Shown here: positions 24,221-33,109 of the stretch, in pieces | How the letters are laid out: every line of letters starts with the position of its first letter | How positions within the stretch are numbered: the first letter of the stretch is position 1 | Assembly: GCA_963775695.1 (NCBI GenBank) | Contig: CAVZJU010000015.1 | Location: 1 to 64,000, forward strand | DNA: 64,000 nucleotides | Direction: 5' to 3' | From: DATBLE01 sp963775695 | Lineage (GTDB): Bacteria > Actinomycetota > Thermoleophilia > Gaiellales > Gaiellaceae | The notes under the pieces: model-generated | Databases searched by the model: none | Told to the model about the DNA's origin: nothing | The model's input: the letters and a program-made list of their open reading frames with translations, nothing else | Position numbers and translations under genes: made by a program

Positions 24221-25838
24221 GACGCCACTCCACCACCCGATCGCCGGTCTCGACGCGAATGTGCTGCACCGGCTCCCGGCGCGCGACCTCTCGCAGCAGC
24301 CGCGCCGACGGGCTCCCGACCGAGCCGGCAGGAGGCGCGGCCGTGGCGCGGCCCGCGACCATCGCATCCACCTGTTCCTCGGGCATCGTCAGCCTGAGCA
24401 GCAGCTCTTCGTCGGAGATCCGCTTCCCGAACCGGTCGCGCGCTCCCTCCAGGTGAATCGGCTCGAGGTGGCGCAGCTCCTGGACACCCGGCCGGGACAG
24501 CAGCCGGTCGGCAATGTCCGGATCGACCGGCGCCGACGGATCGCCGTAGTGCCCGAGGAAGTAGCGGATCGTCTCGACGGAGACGTTCGACCAGCGCTCC
24601 GGGTCGACCACGTTCCGCAGCGCCTGGGTCGCGACCATCTGCGAGACCGGCGTGACGATGATCGGGTACCCCATCTCCGCCCGTACGCGGCCGACTTCTT
24701 CGAGCACGGCTTCGAACAGCTCCGGGCGACGCTGCTCCTCGAGCATCCGCCGCGTCGTCGAGACCATGCCGCCGGCGAGCTGGTGGTGGTAGTAGGTGGC
24801 GTCGAACTCCTGAGGCTCGCCGACCGGCAAGTTCCGCTCGGCCGCGAGCCGCCGGAAGTGGTCCGCCATTTCGGCGAGGGCCTCGAGGTCGAGCCGGTGC
24901 GAGAAGCCGGATGCGACGAGGTCCCGTACCGTTGTCTCGGCGGCCGGGTTCGACGTGCCGCGGGCGAGCGGGCCGACAGCGGTGTGGAGCACGCGGAAGC
25001 CGGCCCGCGCGCCTTCGAGGTAGACGATCGGCGCCAGGCCGATCGTGGTGTGGCTGTGCAGCTCGGCGACCCGCTCGCCGGCCGCGGCGACGAAGTGGGG
25101 CGCCAGCTCGCGCACTGCGTCGGGCGTGAGCAGCCCGCCGGGATCCTTGAGGTAGAGGCGGTCCATGTCGGCGCAGTCCGCGAGCGCCGCCGCGCGCTCT
25201 GCGTAGTACGAATGGGTGTGCACGGGGCTGACCGAATAGGTGAGGCCGATCACCACCTCCTCGACGCCCTCCTCCTTGGCGACGCGCGCGATCCTGCGCA
25301 GCCGTGCGGGATCGTTCGTCGGATCGGCGACCTGGAAGCGCCTGATCCCGTTGCGCGTGACGCACCGGAACGAGAGGCGCATCAAATCCTCGTCGCACGG
25401 CACCCACGAGATGAAGCGCATCCCGGTGGTGATGTAGCTGAGCGGCGTGTTCGGCATTCCCTGGCTGACGAGCCGGAGCCGCTCCCACGGGTCCTCCCCG
25501 TGGAAGCGGACGGCGACCGCCATGTGCGTGCTCGAGGAGAAGTCGACCGCGTGGAAGCCGACGCGGTCGATCGTCGGCGCGATCGAGACGATGTCCGCCG
25601 TGGTCAGGCCGGTTGCGCTCCAGAGGCTCTGGTTGCCGTCGCGCGTGGTCGTGTCGACGATGTCGATCAACGGGCCGTCGGCGCCGTCGCTCCGGGGCGC
25701 GGCGGGCGTCGGCTCGGCGCCGGGCCCATCTCTCAGGGCGTAGAGCGTGAACCTGCCCGTCTCCGCCCGGATCTCCTCTACGGGCGACTCGTCGATCAGC
25801 CGCAGGATCTCGCGGACGTCGTCCTCGCTGAGCGGCAT
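24213..25838 (-). CDS. Carboxyltransferase of the pyruvate carboxylase B / oxaloacetate decarboxylase alpha type
   Basis: The 541-residue protein has an N-terminal segment (about 1-40, DDVREILRLIDESPVEEI and RFTLYALRDG) resembling the start of biotin carboxyl carrier proteins, then an HMGL-like TIM barrel. Carboxyltransferase motifs are DTTTRDGNQSLWSA (metal and substrate site), DRLYLKDPGGLLTP (the Lys that is carbamylated in the family) and ELHSHTTIGLAP (metal His pair). A PYC_OADA-like C-terminal domain follows. No biotinyl MKM motif is present, so any biotin carrier must be separate. The family moves CO2 between biotin and pyruvate/oxaloacetate. Its ATG follows directly on the PEP-utilising gene's stop. 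Confidence 0.8.
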   Translation of the reverse strand: MPLSEDDVREILRLIDESPVEEIRAETGRFTLYALRDGPGAEPTPAAPRSDGADGPLIDIVDTTTRDGNQSLWSATGLTTADIVSIAPTIDRVGFHAVDFSSSTHMAVAVRFHGEDPWERLRLVSQGMPNTPLSYITTGMRFISWVPCDEDLMRLSFRCVTRNGIRRFQVADPTNDPARLRRIARVAKEEGVEEVVIGLTYSVSPVHTHSYYAERAAALADCADMDRLYLKDPGGLLTPDAVRELAPHFVAAAGERVAELHSHTTIGLAPIVYLEGARAGFRVLHTAVGPLARGTSNPAAETTVRDLVASGFSHRLDLEALAEMADHFRRLAAERNLPVGEPQEFDATYYHHQLAGGMVSTTRRMLEEQRRPELFEAVLEEVGRVRAEMGYPIIVTPVSQMVATQALRNVVDPERWSNVSVETIRYFLGHYGDPSAPVDPDIADRLLSRPGVQELRHLEPIHLEGARDRFGKRISDEELLLRLTMPEEQVDAMVAGRATAAPPAGSVGSPSARLLREVARREPVQHIRVETGDRVVEWRRA

Positions 25839-27650
25839 CTAGTCCAGGATCGTGACGACTCCCGACGAGCCGTCGACGCGGATCGACTGGCCCGTGCGGA
25901 TCGCGGCGGTCGCTCGGCCGGTGCCGACGACGGCCGGGAGGCCGTACTCCCGACAGACGATCGCGGCGTGCGACATGACACCCCCGATGTCCGTCACGAC
26001 CGCTCTCACCTTCGGGAAGATCGGTGCCCACGCGGGGGAGGTGACCGGGCAGACGAGGACGTCGCCGTCGCGAATGCCTGCGAGCTCCTCGACGTTGATC
26101 ACCACGCGGGCCGGCCCCTCGACCACGCCGGGCGACGCGGCCGAGCCGGTCAGCGACGATCCGCCGTCCCGGGCGCCTGCCCATTCCTGCACGCGCTGGG
26201 TGGTGACGCCCCAGAGCATGATCGACATCGGGTCGGTGATCGCCTCGGGCGTCGAGCCGATCGCGGGCGGCGGCGTCCACTCGGCCAGCCGCTCGATCAG
26301 CTCCTTGCGCCGCGCGACGATCGGCGGCCAGTGGTTCGGCCCCGCCGGCGCGCCGCCGGTCGCCCAGGTGAGGAGCAGCTCGTCGAGCGCCTCGGCGACC
26401 TCGTGCCGGGTGAGGTGGAACATGTCCTCGCCGCTCTCGAGGAACCCGTGCGCCTCGAGTAGTGCGCCGAACTCGCGCAGCTTGTTCCACCAGCGGGTGA
26501 GGAACCAGTAGTCGCAGAAGAACTTGTGCTCCTCGACGTACGGGAACACGGTGCGCGAAAGCCCGAGCAGCTCGTGGAACGTCGTGCGGGCGTCCTCGTC
26601 GAGCAGGGCGCCGTACTCCTCGGCCAGCCGGTCGCGCTCGCGGGCGAGCTCCTCGCTCGGGCGCTCGATCTGCTCGCCCGCCTTCAGCGCGCGGATGTGC
26701 CCGGTCACCGAGGCGTACGGGATGCTCGGGTCGTCGTACCAGCTGCCGTAAAAGTGGTAGAGGCCGTCGCCGACGGCCATGTTGAACCAGGGGTCCTTGA
26801 CCGCGTCCAGCGCCTCGAGCCACAGGCGGCCCGCATCGCTCTGCTCCAGGTCGGCGTCGATCTCGGCGGGCGTGCGTCCCTCGACGAAGGCGGAGTCGAC
26901 GCCGGTGTCGATCGCCAGCTTCGCGAGGCGAGCGAGCTCGGAGCTCGGCTTGAAGAGGAGGACGTCGATGCCGGCGACCATCTGGGCGATGTGCTGCTCG
27001 GGGATGTCCGGGAGCTGCCCCTTGCAGAACTCGCTGAAGGTCATGTACGCGCCGTACCCGAGGAGCAGGAACTCGAAGTGGTGCTGCCACATCAGATCTC
27101 CGCAGCGGAGCGTTCGGCTGTACGCGTCGAGCACCTCGTAGAAGGCCGTCTGGCGCGCGTCGTCGGACATCACCTCGTCCGGCTCGTACTCGGGGAGGTC
27201 GGGAACGCGCAGCGTCGTGATCTCGGCGATCAGCGCCTCCATCTTCGCGCGCCAACGGCCGTACAGCTCGTCCCAGTGCCCGTAGTAGTAGCCGGCCCGG
27301 CGCTGGAAGTACTCGACCCGCTCGGCGATCTTCGCCGGGTCGGTGACCGCGTTCCCGGAGATGTAGACGTAGCCGTTGACGATCCGGTAGTCGATGCCCA
27401 TCGCCGGCGGGATCGCGAAGAAACGGTTCTGCCACGCGCCGACCGCCTGGTACGGAGCGTCGATGCAGGCGACGTCGAATGCCGGCATCGGCACCGGGAA
27501 GTGCATCGAGTTCCAGAACCAGAAGCGGCTCTCGTCCGCCTCCCGCCGCGACTCGGTGAAGAGCGCGTAGTACGGGTACATCTCCTCCCAGCCGTCGCAG
27601 CCGGGCGGGGTCTCGATCTCGTACGGGCTCGGGAACGCGCCGGCCGCCAT
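25839..27650 (-). CDS. PEP-utilising phosphotransferase large subunit (phenylphosphate synthase alpha-like), copy 1
   Basis: A 603-residue protein whose last 110 residues are the swivelling phosphohistidine domain of PEP synthases. It has SAASPGVVEGPARV, LVCPVTSPAWAPIF and DIGGVMSHAAIVCREYGLPAVVG, with the phospho-acceptor His near residue 561. The first 480 residues are a distinctive aromatic-rich region (YEIETPPGCDGWEEMYPYYAL, shown in part; FWFWNSMHFP; VFPYVEEHKFFCDYWF). There is no ATP-grasp and no PEP-binding barrel. Size and layout fit the 70-kDa subunit of phenylphosphate synthase, in which a separate subunit binds ATP. A paralogue of similar length lies at 36552-38402. The start ATG 27650 faces the divergent gene at 27677 across 26 bases. 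Confidence 0.8.
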   Translation of the reverse strand: MAAGAFPSPYEIETPPGCDGWEEMYPYYALFTESRREADESRFWFWNSMHFPVPMPAFDVACIDAPYQAVGAWQNRFFAIPPAMGIDYRIVNGYVYISGNAVTDPAKIAERVEYFQRRAGYYYGHWDELYGRWRAKMEALIAEITTLRVPDLPEYEPDEVMSDDARQTAFYEVLDAYSRTLRCGDLMWQHHFEFLLLGYGAYMTFSEFCKGQLPDIPEQHIAQMVAGIDVLLFKPSSELARLAKLAIDTGVDSAFVEGRTPAEIDADLEQSDAGRLWLEALDAVKDPWFNMAVGDGLYHFYGSWYDDPSIPYASVTGHIRALKAGEQIERPSEELARERDRLAEEYGALLDEDARTTFHELLGLSRTVFPYVEEHKFFCDYWFLTRWWNKLREFGALLEAHGFLESGEDMFHLTRHEVAEALDELLLTWATGGAPAGPNHWPPIVARRKELIERLAEWTPPPAIGSTPEAITDPMSIMLWGVTTQRVQEWAGARDGGSSLTGSAASPGVVEGPARVVINVEELAGIRDGDVLVCPVTSPAWAPIFPKVRAVVTDIGGVMSHAAIVCREYGLPAVVGTGRATAAIRTGQSIRVDGSSGVVTILD

Positions 27651-27655
27651 AGGCC

Positions 27656-27665
27656 GTGTATACAC
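27656..27665. promoter_or_regulatory. Palindrome GTGTATACAC between divergent genes, possible operator
   Basis: A perfect 10-base palindrome fills the middle of the 26-base gap between the PEP-utilising gene (minus) and the oxidoreductase gene (plus). TGTATACA-type cores are typical of GntR/FadR-family operators. No GntR gene is visible in the window, so the regulator is unknown. Confidence 0.4.
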
Positions 27666-27676
27666 CAATCCACATC

Positions 27677-28597
27677 ATGCGGACCGTTCGTCAGCACGAG
27701 CTCGGCGGGCCGGAAGTGCTCGTCGTCCAGGAGGTCGAGCGTCCGGAGCCCGGGCCGACCGAAGTCCTCGTCCGCGTCGCCGCGGCGGGGGTCAATCCGG
27801 TGGACTGGAAGGTCCGCGCGGGCGGCGGTTTCCTCGGCGATCCGCCGTTCACGGTCGGGTGGGACGTCGCAGGGGTGGTGGAGGCCCTGGGCTTCGGCGT
27901 GACCTGGCTCGCCGTCGGGGACCGTGTCTTCGGCATGCCGCGCTTCCCGCGAGAGGCGGCCTGTTACGCCGAATACGTCGTCTCGCCGTCGCGCCATCTC
28001 GGACGCATCCCCGACGGCCTCGGCGACGTCGAAGCGGCGGCGGTGCCGCTCGCCGGGCTGACGGCGTGGCAGGCACTGGTCGATACGGCCGGAGTGGCCG
28101 CGGGCTCGCGCGTCCTCGTCCTCGGCGCCGCGGGCGGGGTCGGCCACCTCGCGGTACAGATCGCCAAGGGGCGGCGTGCCTGGGTGGCGGGCACGGCGAG
28201 CGCCGGGAAGCACGCCTTCCTGGTCGGTCTCGGCGCCGACGAGACGATCGACTACGCGAGCGAGGACATCGCTTCACGCCTCCGCGACGTGGATGTCGTC
28301 CTGGACGCGGTCGGCGGCGATGCGGGGCTCGACGCGCTGCCGGCGATGCGCGACGGCGGTCTGCTCGTCACCGTCTCCGGGTCGTCGGTGGCGAGCCTGC
28401 AGGAGGCTGCGGCCGGACGCGTTCGGGTCGAGGGGATCCTGGTCGAGCCCGACCGGGTCGGGATGGAGGCGCTCGCGGCCGCCGAACTGCGGCCGCACGT
28501 GCAGGCGACGTTCCCGCTGGAGCGGGCCGGCGACGCTCACCGGCTGGGCGAGCTGGGCAGGACGCAGGGGAAGATCGTCCTCACGGTCGCGGCCTGA
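27677..28597 (+). CDS. NADP-dependent quinone-oxidoreductase-like MDR enzyme
   Basis: A 306-residue zinc-independent medium-chain dehydrogenase/reductase. MRTVRQHELGGPEVLVVQEV opens the GroES-like domain, then VNPVDWKVRAGGG, GWDVAGVVEALG and the NADPH loop VLVLGAAGGVGHLAVQIAKG. A DVVLDAVGGDAG and a C-terminal FPLERAGDAHRLGELGRTQGKIVL complete it. Zinc-binding Cys residues are absent, as in quinone or enoyl reductases. It starts at ATG 27677 and its stop shares a base with the next ATG. It leads a plus-strand trio with an alpha/beta hydrolase and a GMC oxidoreductase, likely a side-chain processing module. Confidence 0.88.
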   Translation: MRTVRQHELGGPEVLVVQEVERPEPGPTEVLVRVAAAGVNPVDWKVRAGGGFLGDPPFTVGWDVAGVVEALGFGVTWLAVGDRVFGMPRFPREAACYAEYVVSPSRHLGRIPDGLGDVEAAAVPLAGLTAWQALVDTAGVAAGSRVLVLGAAGGVGHLAVQIAKGRRAWVAGTASAGKHAFLVGLGADETIDYASEDIASRLRDVDVVLDAVGGDAGLDALPAMRDGGLLVTVSGSSVASLQEAAAGRVRVEGILVEPDRVGMEALAAAELRPHVQATFPLERAGDAHRLGELGRTQGKIVLTVAA

Positions 28598-29334
28598 TGG
28601 CCCGGTTCGTCCTCGTCCACGGCGCTTTCGGCGGAGCCTGGAGCTGGGAGCCGGTCGTCCGCCTGCTCGAGGCCGCGGGGCACACGGCGGAGGCGCTCGA
28701 CCTGCCCGGCGGCGGGGAGGACCAGACCCCGGTCGAGCAGATCACGCTCGAAGCCTGTGTCGCGCGCGTGCGCGATGTCCTCGATTCGCGGCAGGAGTCC
28801 GCGGTGCTCGTCGGCTTCAGCATGGGCGGCGTCGTCGTCACGCAGGCCGCATCCGATCGTCCGGAGCGGGTTGCCTCGCTGATCTTCGTGGCCGCCTTCA
28901 TGCCGTCGAACGGACAGTCGCTGCTCGAGCTGACCGATTTGCCGGAAGGCGCGGGCAACATGGTCAAGGAGAACCTCGTCGTCGCGGGCGACCCGCCGCT
29001 GGCGACGCTGCCCGACGAGGCGGTGGCCGCCGGGATCTACAACCGCTGCACGCCGGAGCAGGCCGCGCGGGCGATGAACCGGCGCCGGCCGCAGGCGGTG
29101 GCGCCGTTCGCGGCCCCGGTCGACCTCGACGACGAGGCCCTCGCCGCGATCCCGCGCTCGTACGTGCTGACGAGGTACGACCGGTCGCTGGTGCCGCCGC
29201 TCCAGCGCCGGATGATCGAGGAGCACCCGTGCGAGCGCGTGATCGAGATCGACGCCGACCACGCGCCGTTCTTCTCCGCGACCGACGAGCTGGCCGCTGC
29301 GCTGGTCGAGCTCGCCTCTCCGGCTGCGTCGTAG
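28597..29334 (+). CDS. Alpha/beta hydrolase, methylesterase-like
   Basis: The 245-residue alpha/beta hydrolase has FVLVHGAFGGAWSWEPV (oxyanion HG), a nucleophile elbow GFSMGGVV (Ser near 76), an Asp near TRYDRSL, and a catalytic His in DADHAPFFSATDELA. It resembles plant-type methylesterases and salicylate-esterase-like hydrolases. In this setting it might hydrolyse an aromatic ester, which is inference. Coupled by a one-base overlap (TGATG) to the oxidoreductase before it. Confidence 0.85.
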   Translation: MARFVLVHGAFGGAWSWEPVVRLLEAAGHTAEALDLPGGGEDQTPVEQITLEACVARVRDVLDSRQESAVLVGFSMGGVVVTQAASDRPERVASLIFVAAFMPSNGQSLLELTDLPEGAGNMVKENLVVAGDPPLATLPDEAVAAGIYNRCTPEQAARAMNRRRPQAVAPFAAPVDLDDEALAAIPRSYVLTRYDRSLVPPLQRRMIEEHPCERVIEIDADHAPFFSATDELAAALVELASPAAS

Positions 29335-29343
29335 GATCGGCGA

Positions 29344-30876
29344 GTGACGGAGTCGTACGACGTGGTCGTGGTCGGCTCGGGGAGCGGCGGCGCCGTCGTC
29401 GCCCGCCGGCTGGTGGACGCCGGTGCGAGCGTCTGCGTGGTCGAGGCCGGTGGGGTGGACGAGAACCCGGCGATCCACGATCCCGGCCGGCTCTGGGAGC
29501 TCTGGGGCTGTCCCGACGACTGGGCGTACACGACCGTCCCGCAGCCGGGCTGCAACGGCCGGCAGCTGGACATCCCGCGCGGGAAGGTGCTCGGCGGATC
29601 GAGCTGCCTGAACGGGATGATCTACATCCGCGGCCACCGGAGCGACTACGACGCCTGGGCGGCTGCGGGCTGCGAGGGCTGGAGCTACGAGGACGTGCTC
29701 CCGCTGTTCAGGCGCTCCGAGGACTTCAGTCGCGGCGCGTCCGAGTACCACGGCGCCGGCGGGCCGCTGCGCGTGACCGCCGACTACGAGCCGCACCCGC
29801 TCCAGGCGGCCGCGGTCGAGGCGGCGCAGGAGGTGGGGGTCCCGTTCAACGCGGATCACAACGGCCCGGCCCAGGACGGCGTCGGCTACTGCCACTTGAC
29901 GGTCAAGGACAACGTTCGCCAGAGCCAGGCGGTCGCGTTCCTGGGCCCGGTGCTGCCTGCGCCGAACCTGACCGTGCTGACCGGAACGCGCGCCCGCCGA
30001 CTCGTCCTCGAGGGGGCTCGGTGTGTCGGGGTCGACATCGGCGGGCGCGAGGTGCGTGCCGAGCAGGAGGTCGTACTCTGCGCAGGTGCGATCGAGTCGC
30101 CGAAGCTGCTGATGCTCTCCGGCATCGGGCCGGCCGCCGCGCTGGCGCGGGTCGGGCGCGAGGTCGCCGTCGACCTTCCCGGCGTCGGCGAGAACCTGCA
30201 CGACCACCTGCTCTCGCCGGTGATCTGCTCGTCCTCGCGCCCGATGCCGCCCGTCGTGCCGGGGACGACCCCGCTCCACGCCCACCTGTTCGCGCGCAGT
30301 ACGGCCGACCTGCCCGCTCCCGACACGCAGCCGCTCGTCTTCCACGTGCCCGCCTACCTGCCCGGGATGGAGGGGCCCGCGGACGGCTTCACGTTGATGG
30401 CCGGGATGATCCGCCCGCACAGCCGCGGGCGGCTGACCCTCGCGTCGGCCGACGCGGACGACCCGCCGCTGATCGACCCCGCCTATCTCGCCGAGGAGAA
30501 CGACGTCGACGCGTTGCAGTGGTCACTCGGGCAGGTGCGCGAGATCGCCCGCGCGGACGCGCTCGCCGACTGGCTCGGCGAGGAGCTCTACCCCGGCCCC
30601 GGCGTCAGCTCGCGCGAGGACGTCCGGCGCTACGTGCGCAACACGGCGATCACCTACCACCACCACGTCGGCACCTGCAGGATGGGTGCCGACGAGCTCG
30701 CCGTCGTCGACCCGCAGCTGCGCGTCCGCGGCGTCGAGGGGTTGCGCGTCGCCGACGCCTCCGTGATGCCGACGGTCACCGGCGGCAACACGCACGCGCC
30801 GACGACGATGATCGGCGAGCGCGCCGCCGACCTCGTGCTGGGCGTGGTCGCAGGGTCAGACCCCGAGTGGGTCTGA
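29344..30876 (+). CDS. GMC-family FAD oxidoreductase, copy 1
   Basis: The 510-residue flavoprotein has the FAD-binding VVVVGSGSGGAVVARRL and the GMC signature IPRGKVLGGSSCLNGMIYIRG. The second signature LCAGAIESPKLLMLSGIGP and the active-site HHHVGTCRMG precede GGNTHAPTTMIGERAADL. GMC enzymes oxidise alcohols. In sphingomonads the PhcC/PhcD members oxidise side-chain alcohols of lignin-derived phenylcoumarans, a possible role here. Its last codons run into the GGGTC palindrome cluster at 30853-30880. GTG start, 9 bases after the hydrolase stop. Confidence 0.88.
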   Translation: MTESYDVVVVGSGSGGAVVARRLVDAGASVCVVEAGGVDENPAIHDPGRLWELWGCPDDWAYTTVPQPGCNGRQLDIPRGKVLGGSSCLNGMIYIRGHRSDYDAWAAAGCEGWSYEDVLPLFRRSEDFSRGASEYHGAGGPLRVTADYEPHPLQAAAVEAAQEVGVPFNADHNGPAQDGVGYCHLTVKDNVRQSQAVAFLGPVLPAPNLTVLTGTRARRLVLEGARCVGVDIGGREVRAEQEVVLCAGAIESPKLLMLSGIGPAAALARVGREVAVDLPGVGENLHDHLLSPVICSSSRPMPPVVPGTTPLHAHLFARSTADLPAPDTQPLVFHVPAYLPGMEGPADGFTLMAGMIRPHSRGRLTLASADADDPPLIDPAYLAEENDVDALQWSLGQVREIARADALADWLGEELYPGPGVSSREDVRRYVRNTAITYHHHVGTCRMGADELAVVDPQLRVRGVEGLRVADASVMPTVTGGNTHAPTTMIGERAADLVLGVVAGSDPEWV

Positions 30877-30880
30877 CCCC
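30853..30880. terminator. Double GGGTCnGACCC palindrome between convergent genes
   Basis: GGGTCAGACCCC and GGGTCTGACCCC lie 4 bases apart, each nearly self-complementary and together forming a longer inverted repeat. They overlap the end of the GMC gene and precede the end of the convergent O-demethylase gene, fitting a bidirectional terminator. The same word recurs at 34071-34087 and 34175-34187. Confidence 0.5.
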
Positions 30881-30895
30881 ACAGAAAGCGAGCGC

Positions 30896-33109
30896 CTAGA
30901 CGGTGGCCTTCTGCCGCCAGGAGCCCTCGGCGTAGGAGGTCCGGGCGACCTCCGAGTACGGGACCGGGCTGACCGTCGCCCGGATCTCGACCTGGCGGTG
31001 CCGCTCGACCACCGGCTTCGCCGAGCCGCCGTTCTCCTCGCCCCACAGGAGCGTCACCTCGGTGCCGACCTCGACGTCCGAGTTGACGACCCCGAGCGAG
31101 AGCATCGAGCGCTCGTTGTAGCTGTAGCCGGAGAAGGTCGAGACGCCGACCTGCTCCCCGTCGAGCAGGAGCTTGTCGTTCGGCCAGGTCGAGTAGTTCG
31201 AGAGGGGCAGGTCGATGTACTTGGCCGGGTCGCCTTTCTCGAACAGCGTCTGCATCGCCGCGGCGACGTCCTCGCCGTTCCAGGCCAGCGTCACCTTACG
31301 CCTGGGGCCTTCCTCGTCCATCGCCTCCAGTGCCTCGCGGCCGATGAAGTCGTGGTCGAACTTGACGAACCCCCAGTACCCGAGGTCGTGCGGGGTCAGG
31401 TAGTAGTCGGCGATGTCGTCCGAGTAGAAGCTGCCGCCGAGCGAGCCTGTCGCCTCGTAGCCGTTCGCCGGCAGCCACTCGCGGTACGCCTTCAGCTCGT
31501 CGCCGGTGAAGACGGCCGGCAGCGGGCAGGGGATCCAGCCCGACTCGAGCGTGTTGGTCGCGTAGACGCGCGAGCCCACCTGCTCGAGGCCGAACTCCTT
31601 GCCGGCTTCGACGACCGCGGCGCGGACGTCCTCCGCGTCCTCCCACGGGCCGAACAACTCGCGGCCGGGTACGCCGGACATGCCGTGGTGCAGCGCGCGC
31701 ACGGTGTGCCCGGCGATGGTGACCTCGTCCATGTTGAAGAACTTGATCTCGGGCAGCGGCCCGCCGACCGCCTTCTCCAGCACCTGCATGGCGTTCGGCC
31801 CCTGCACCTGGAACCGGTAGAGCTTCCGCTTGCCGGTCGGGTTGACGGCGGTGCGCTCGTCGCGGTCGAAGGTGACGTCGTACTCACCCGTCTCGCCGTG
31901 GTACTGCACCCAGTTGTGCGCCGAGGGCCGGCCGACGAGCGAGAGCCTGTTCTCCGCGAGGTAGAAGAGGATGGCGTCGCCGATCACGTAGCCGTCCGGG
32001 TTGCAGCAGACGAACTGCTTCGCCTTGTTCACCGCGAAGTTCTCGAACGAGTTCACGCCGAGGTCGGACAGCAGCCGGATCGCGTCCGGGCCTTCGATGT
32101 AGAGGTCGGTCATGTGATGGCTCTGGTCGAACAGCGCGGCGGTCTCGCGCCAGGCGATCTGCTCGTCGCGCCAGTTCGTGAACTCGGCCGGGACCTTCGG
32201 GTAGACGTACGGGCCGATCTGCGAATTGCGCGCCAACTCGACGGCGCTACCGGCGGCCTGCAGCTTGTCTTCGAGGCTTGTGGGAGCCATCTCGGTGACC
32301 TCCTTCTTCGGTTCGGAAATCCTATGCGAGCGCGTGCTCTTGCCCTTGTGCCATTCCCAGGTGTCGTGCAGGCGGTTGAAGGTGTAGAAGTGGAAGCCGG
32401 CGATCTCCTCGCTGGCCGCCAGGGCGTCGTACAACCGGTCGGCGGAGCGGCCGGATAGGCGGAGGAGATTCCGGAGGCCGCGCTGCTTGCGGAGGAAGGA
32501 CAGCGACGGCCCGACGCCGACCCGCAGCGAGATCTCGAGCAGCTTGGTCGGATCGACGATCCCCGGCACGCCCGCGAGCACCGGCAGGTCGATGCCGGTC
32601 TCCCTGATCCCCCTGATCCAGCGCAGCACGATCTCCGGGTCGAAGCAGAGCTGGGTGGTGACGTAGTCGGCAAGCGGCGCCTTCTGCGCGAGGGCGTCGG
32701 CGAGGGCAGTGTCGTCGATGAGCGGGTGGCCTTCCGGATAGCCGCCGATTCCGATCGTGACCGGGCGCTGCGGGTGCTCGTGGATGATCGGGAGCAGCTC
32801 CACCGCCGAGGTGTACGGGCCGTGCGGCGGTGTCGCGTCCCCACCGATCACGAAGGCGTCGTCGATGCCGTTCTCCCTCATGCGGCCGAGCAGCTCGTCC
32901 AGGTGGTCGTGTCCGCGCACCATGCGGGCGGCCAGGTGGAGCGTGACCGAGTGACCCAGGGCCCGCAGCCGCGTGGCCGTTGCGATCGACTCGTCGAGTC
33001 CGTGCTTCGGCGAGCAGGTCACCGTGAGGCGAACGCGCTCGGGCAGCTCGGCGGCCTCTGCCTCACCCCCGCCGAACGGGAGGATCTCGAAGTGGACGGG
33101 GTCGATCAT
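30896..33109 (-). CDS. ligM: Methylene-THF reductase fused in frame to LigM-type O-demethylase
   Basis: One open frame of 737 residues. Residues 1-270 are a methylenetetrahydrofolate reductase TIM barrel (RVRLTVTCSPKHGLDESIAT, VTIGIGGYPEGHP, GVPGIVDPTKLLEISLRVGV). The rest (464 residues from ATG 32290) is a GcvT-fold THF-dependent aromatic O-demethylase very close to LigM: LARNSQIGPYVYPKVPAEF, FDQSHHMTDLYIEGPDA, RFQVQGPNAMQVLEKAVGG and NTLESGWIPCPLPAV. LigM moves the methyl of vanillate or 3-O-methylgallate to THF, and the reductase can recycle 5-methyl-THF. An internal SD (AAGGAGG) precedes the LigM ATG, so a separate LigM may also be made. The first ATG overlaps the dioxygenase stop. A lost stop through an indel is possible. 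Confidence 0.85.
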   Translation of the reverse strand: MIDPVHFEILPFGGGEAEAAELPERVRLTVTCSPKHGLDESIATATRLRALGHSVTLHLAARMVRGHDHLDELLGRMRENGIDDAFVIGGDATPPHGPYTSAVELLPIIHEHPQRPVTIGIGGYPEGHPLIDDTALADALAQKAPLADYVTTQLCFDPEIVLRWIRGIRETGIDLPVLAGVPGIVDPTKLLEISLRVGVGPSLSFLRKQRGLRNLLRLSGRSADRLYDALAASEEIAGFHFYTFNRLHDTWEWHKGKSTRSHRISEPKKEVTEMAPTSLEDKLQAAGSAVELARNSQIGPYVYPKVPAEFTNWRDEQIAWRETAALFDQSHHMTDLYIEGPDAIRLLSDLGVNSFENFAVNKAKQFVCCNPDGYVIGDAILFYLAENRLSLVGRPSAHNWVQYHGETGEYDVTFDRDERTAVNPTGKRKLYRFQVQGPNAMQVLEKAVGGPLPEIKFFNMDEVTIAGHTVRALHHGMSGVPGRELFGPWEDAEDVRAAVVEAGKEFGLEQVGSRVYATNTLESGWIPCPLPAVFTGDELKAYREWLPANGYEATGSLGGSFYSDDIADYYLTPHDLGYWGFVKFDHDFIGREALEAMDEEGPRRKVTLAWNGEDVAAAMQTLFEKGDPAKYIDLPLSNYSTWPNDKLLLDGEQVGVSTFSGYSYNERSMLSLGVVNSDVEVGTEVTLLWGEENGGSAKPVVERHRQVEIRATVSPVPYSEVARTSYAEGSWRQKATV
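32299..32305 (-). promoter_or_regulatory. Internal Shine-Dalgarno AAGGAGG before the LigM ATG
   Basis: On the minus strand AAGGAGG is followed by 8 bases and ATG 32290, exactly where LigM homology begins. No stop codon separates it from the reductase frame, so it marks either a second translation start inside a fusion or the true start of a formerly separate gene. Confidence 0.7.

Noticed and set aside
23790..27902. Very long plus-strand open frames opposite the carboxyltransferase and PEP-utilising genes
   Set aside because: They are antisense shadows of GC-rich coding DNA: Arg/Asp/Gly-rich, no domain, no ribosome-binding site, and the minus-strand genes have clear homology.
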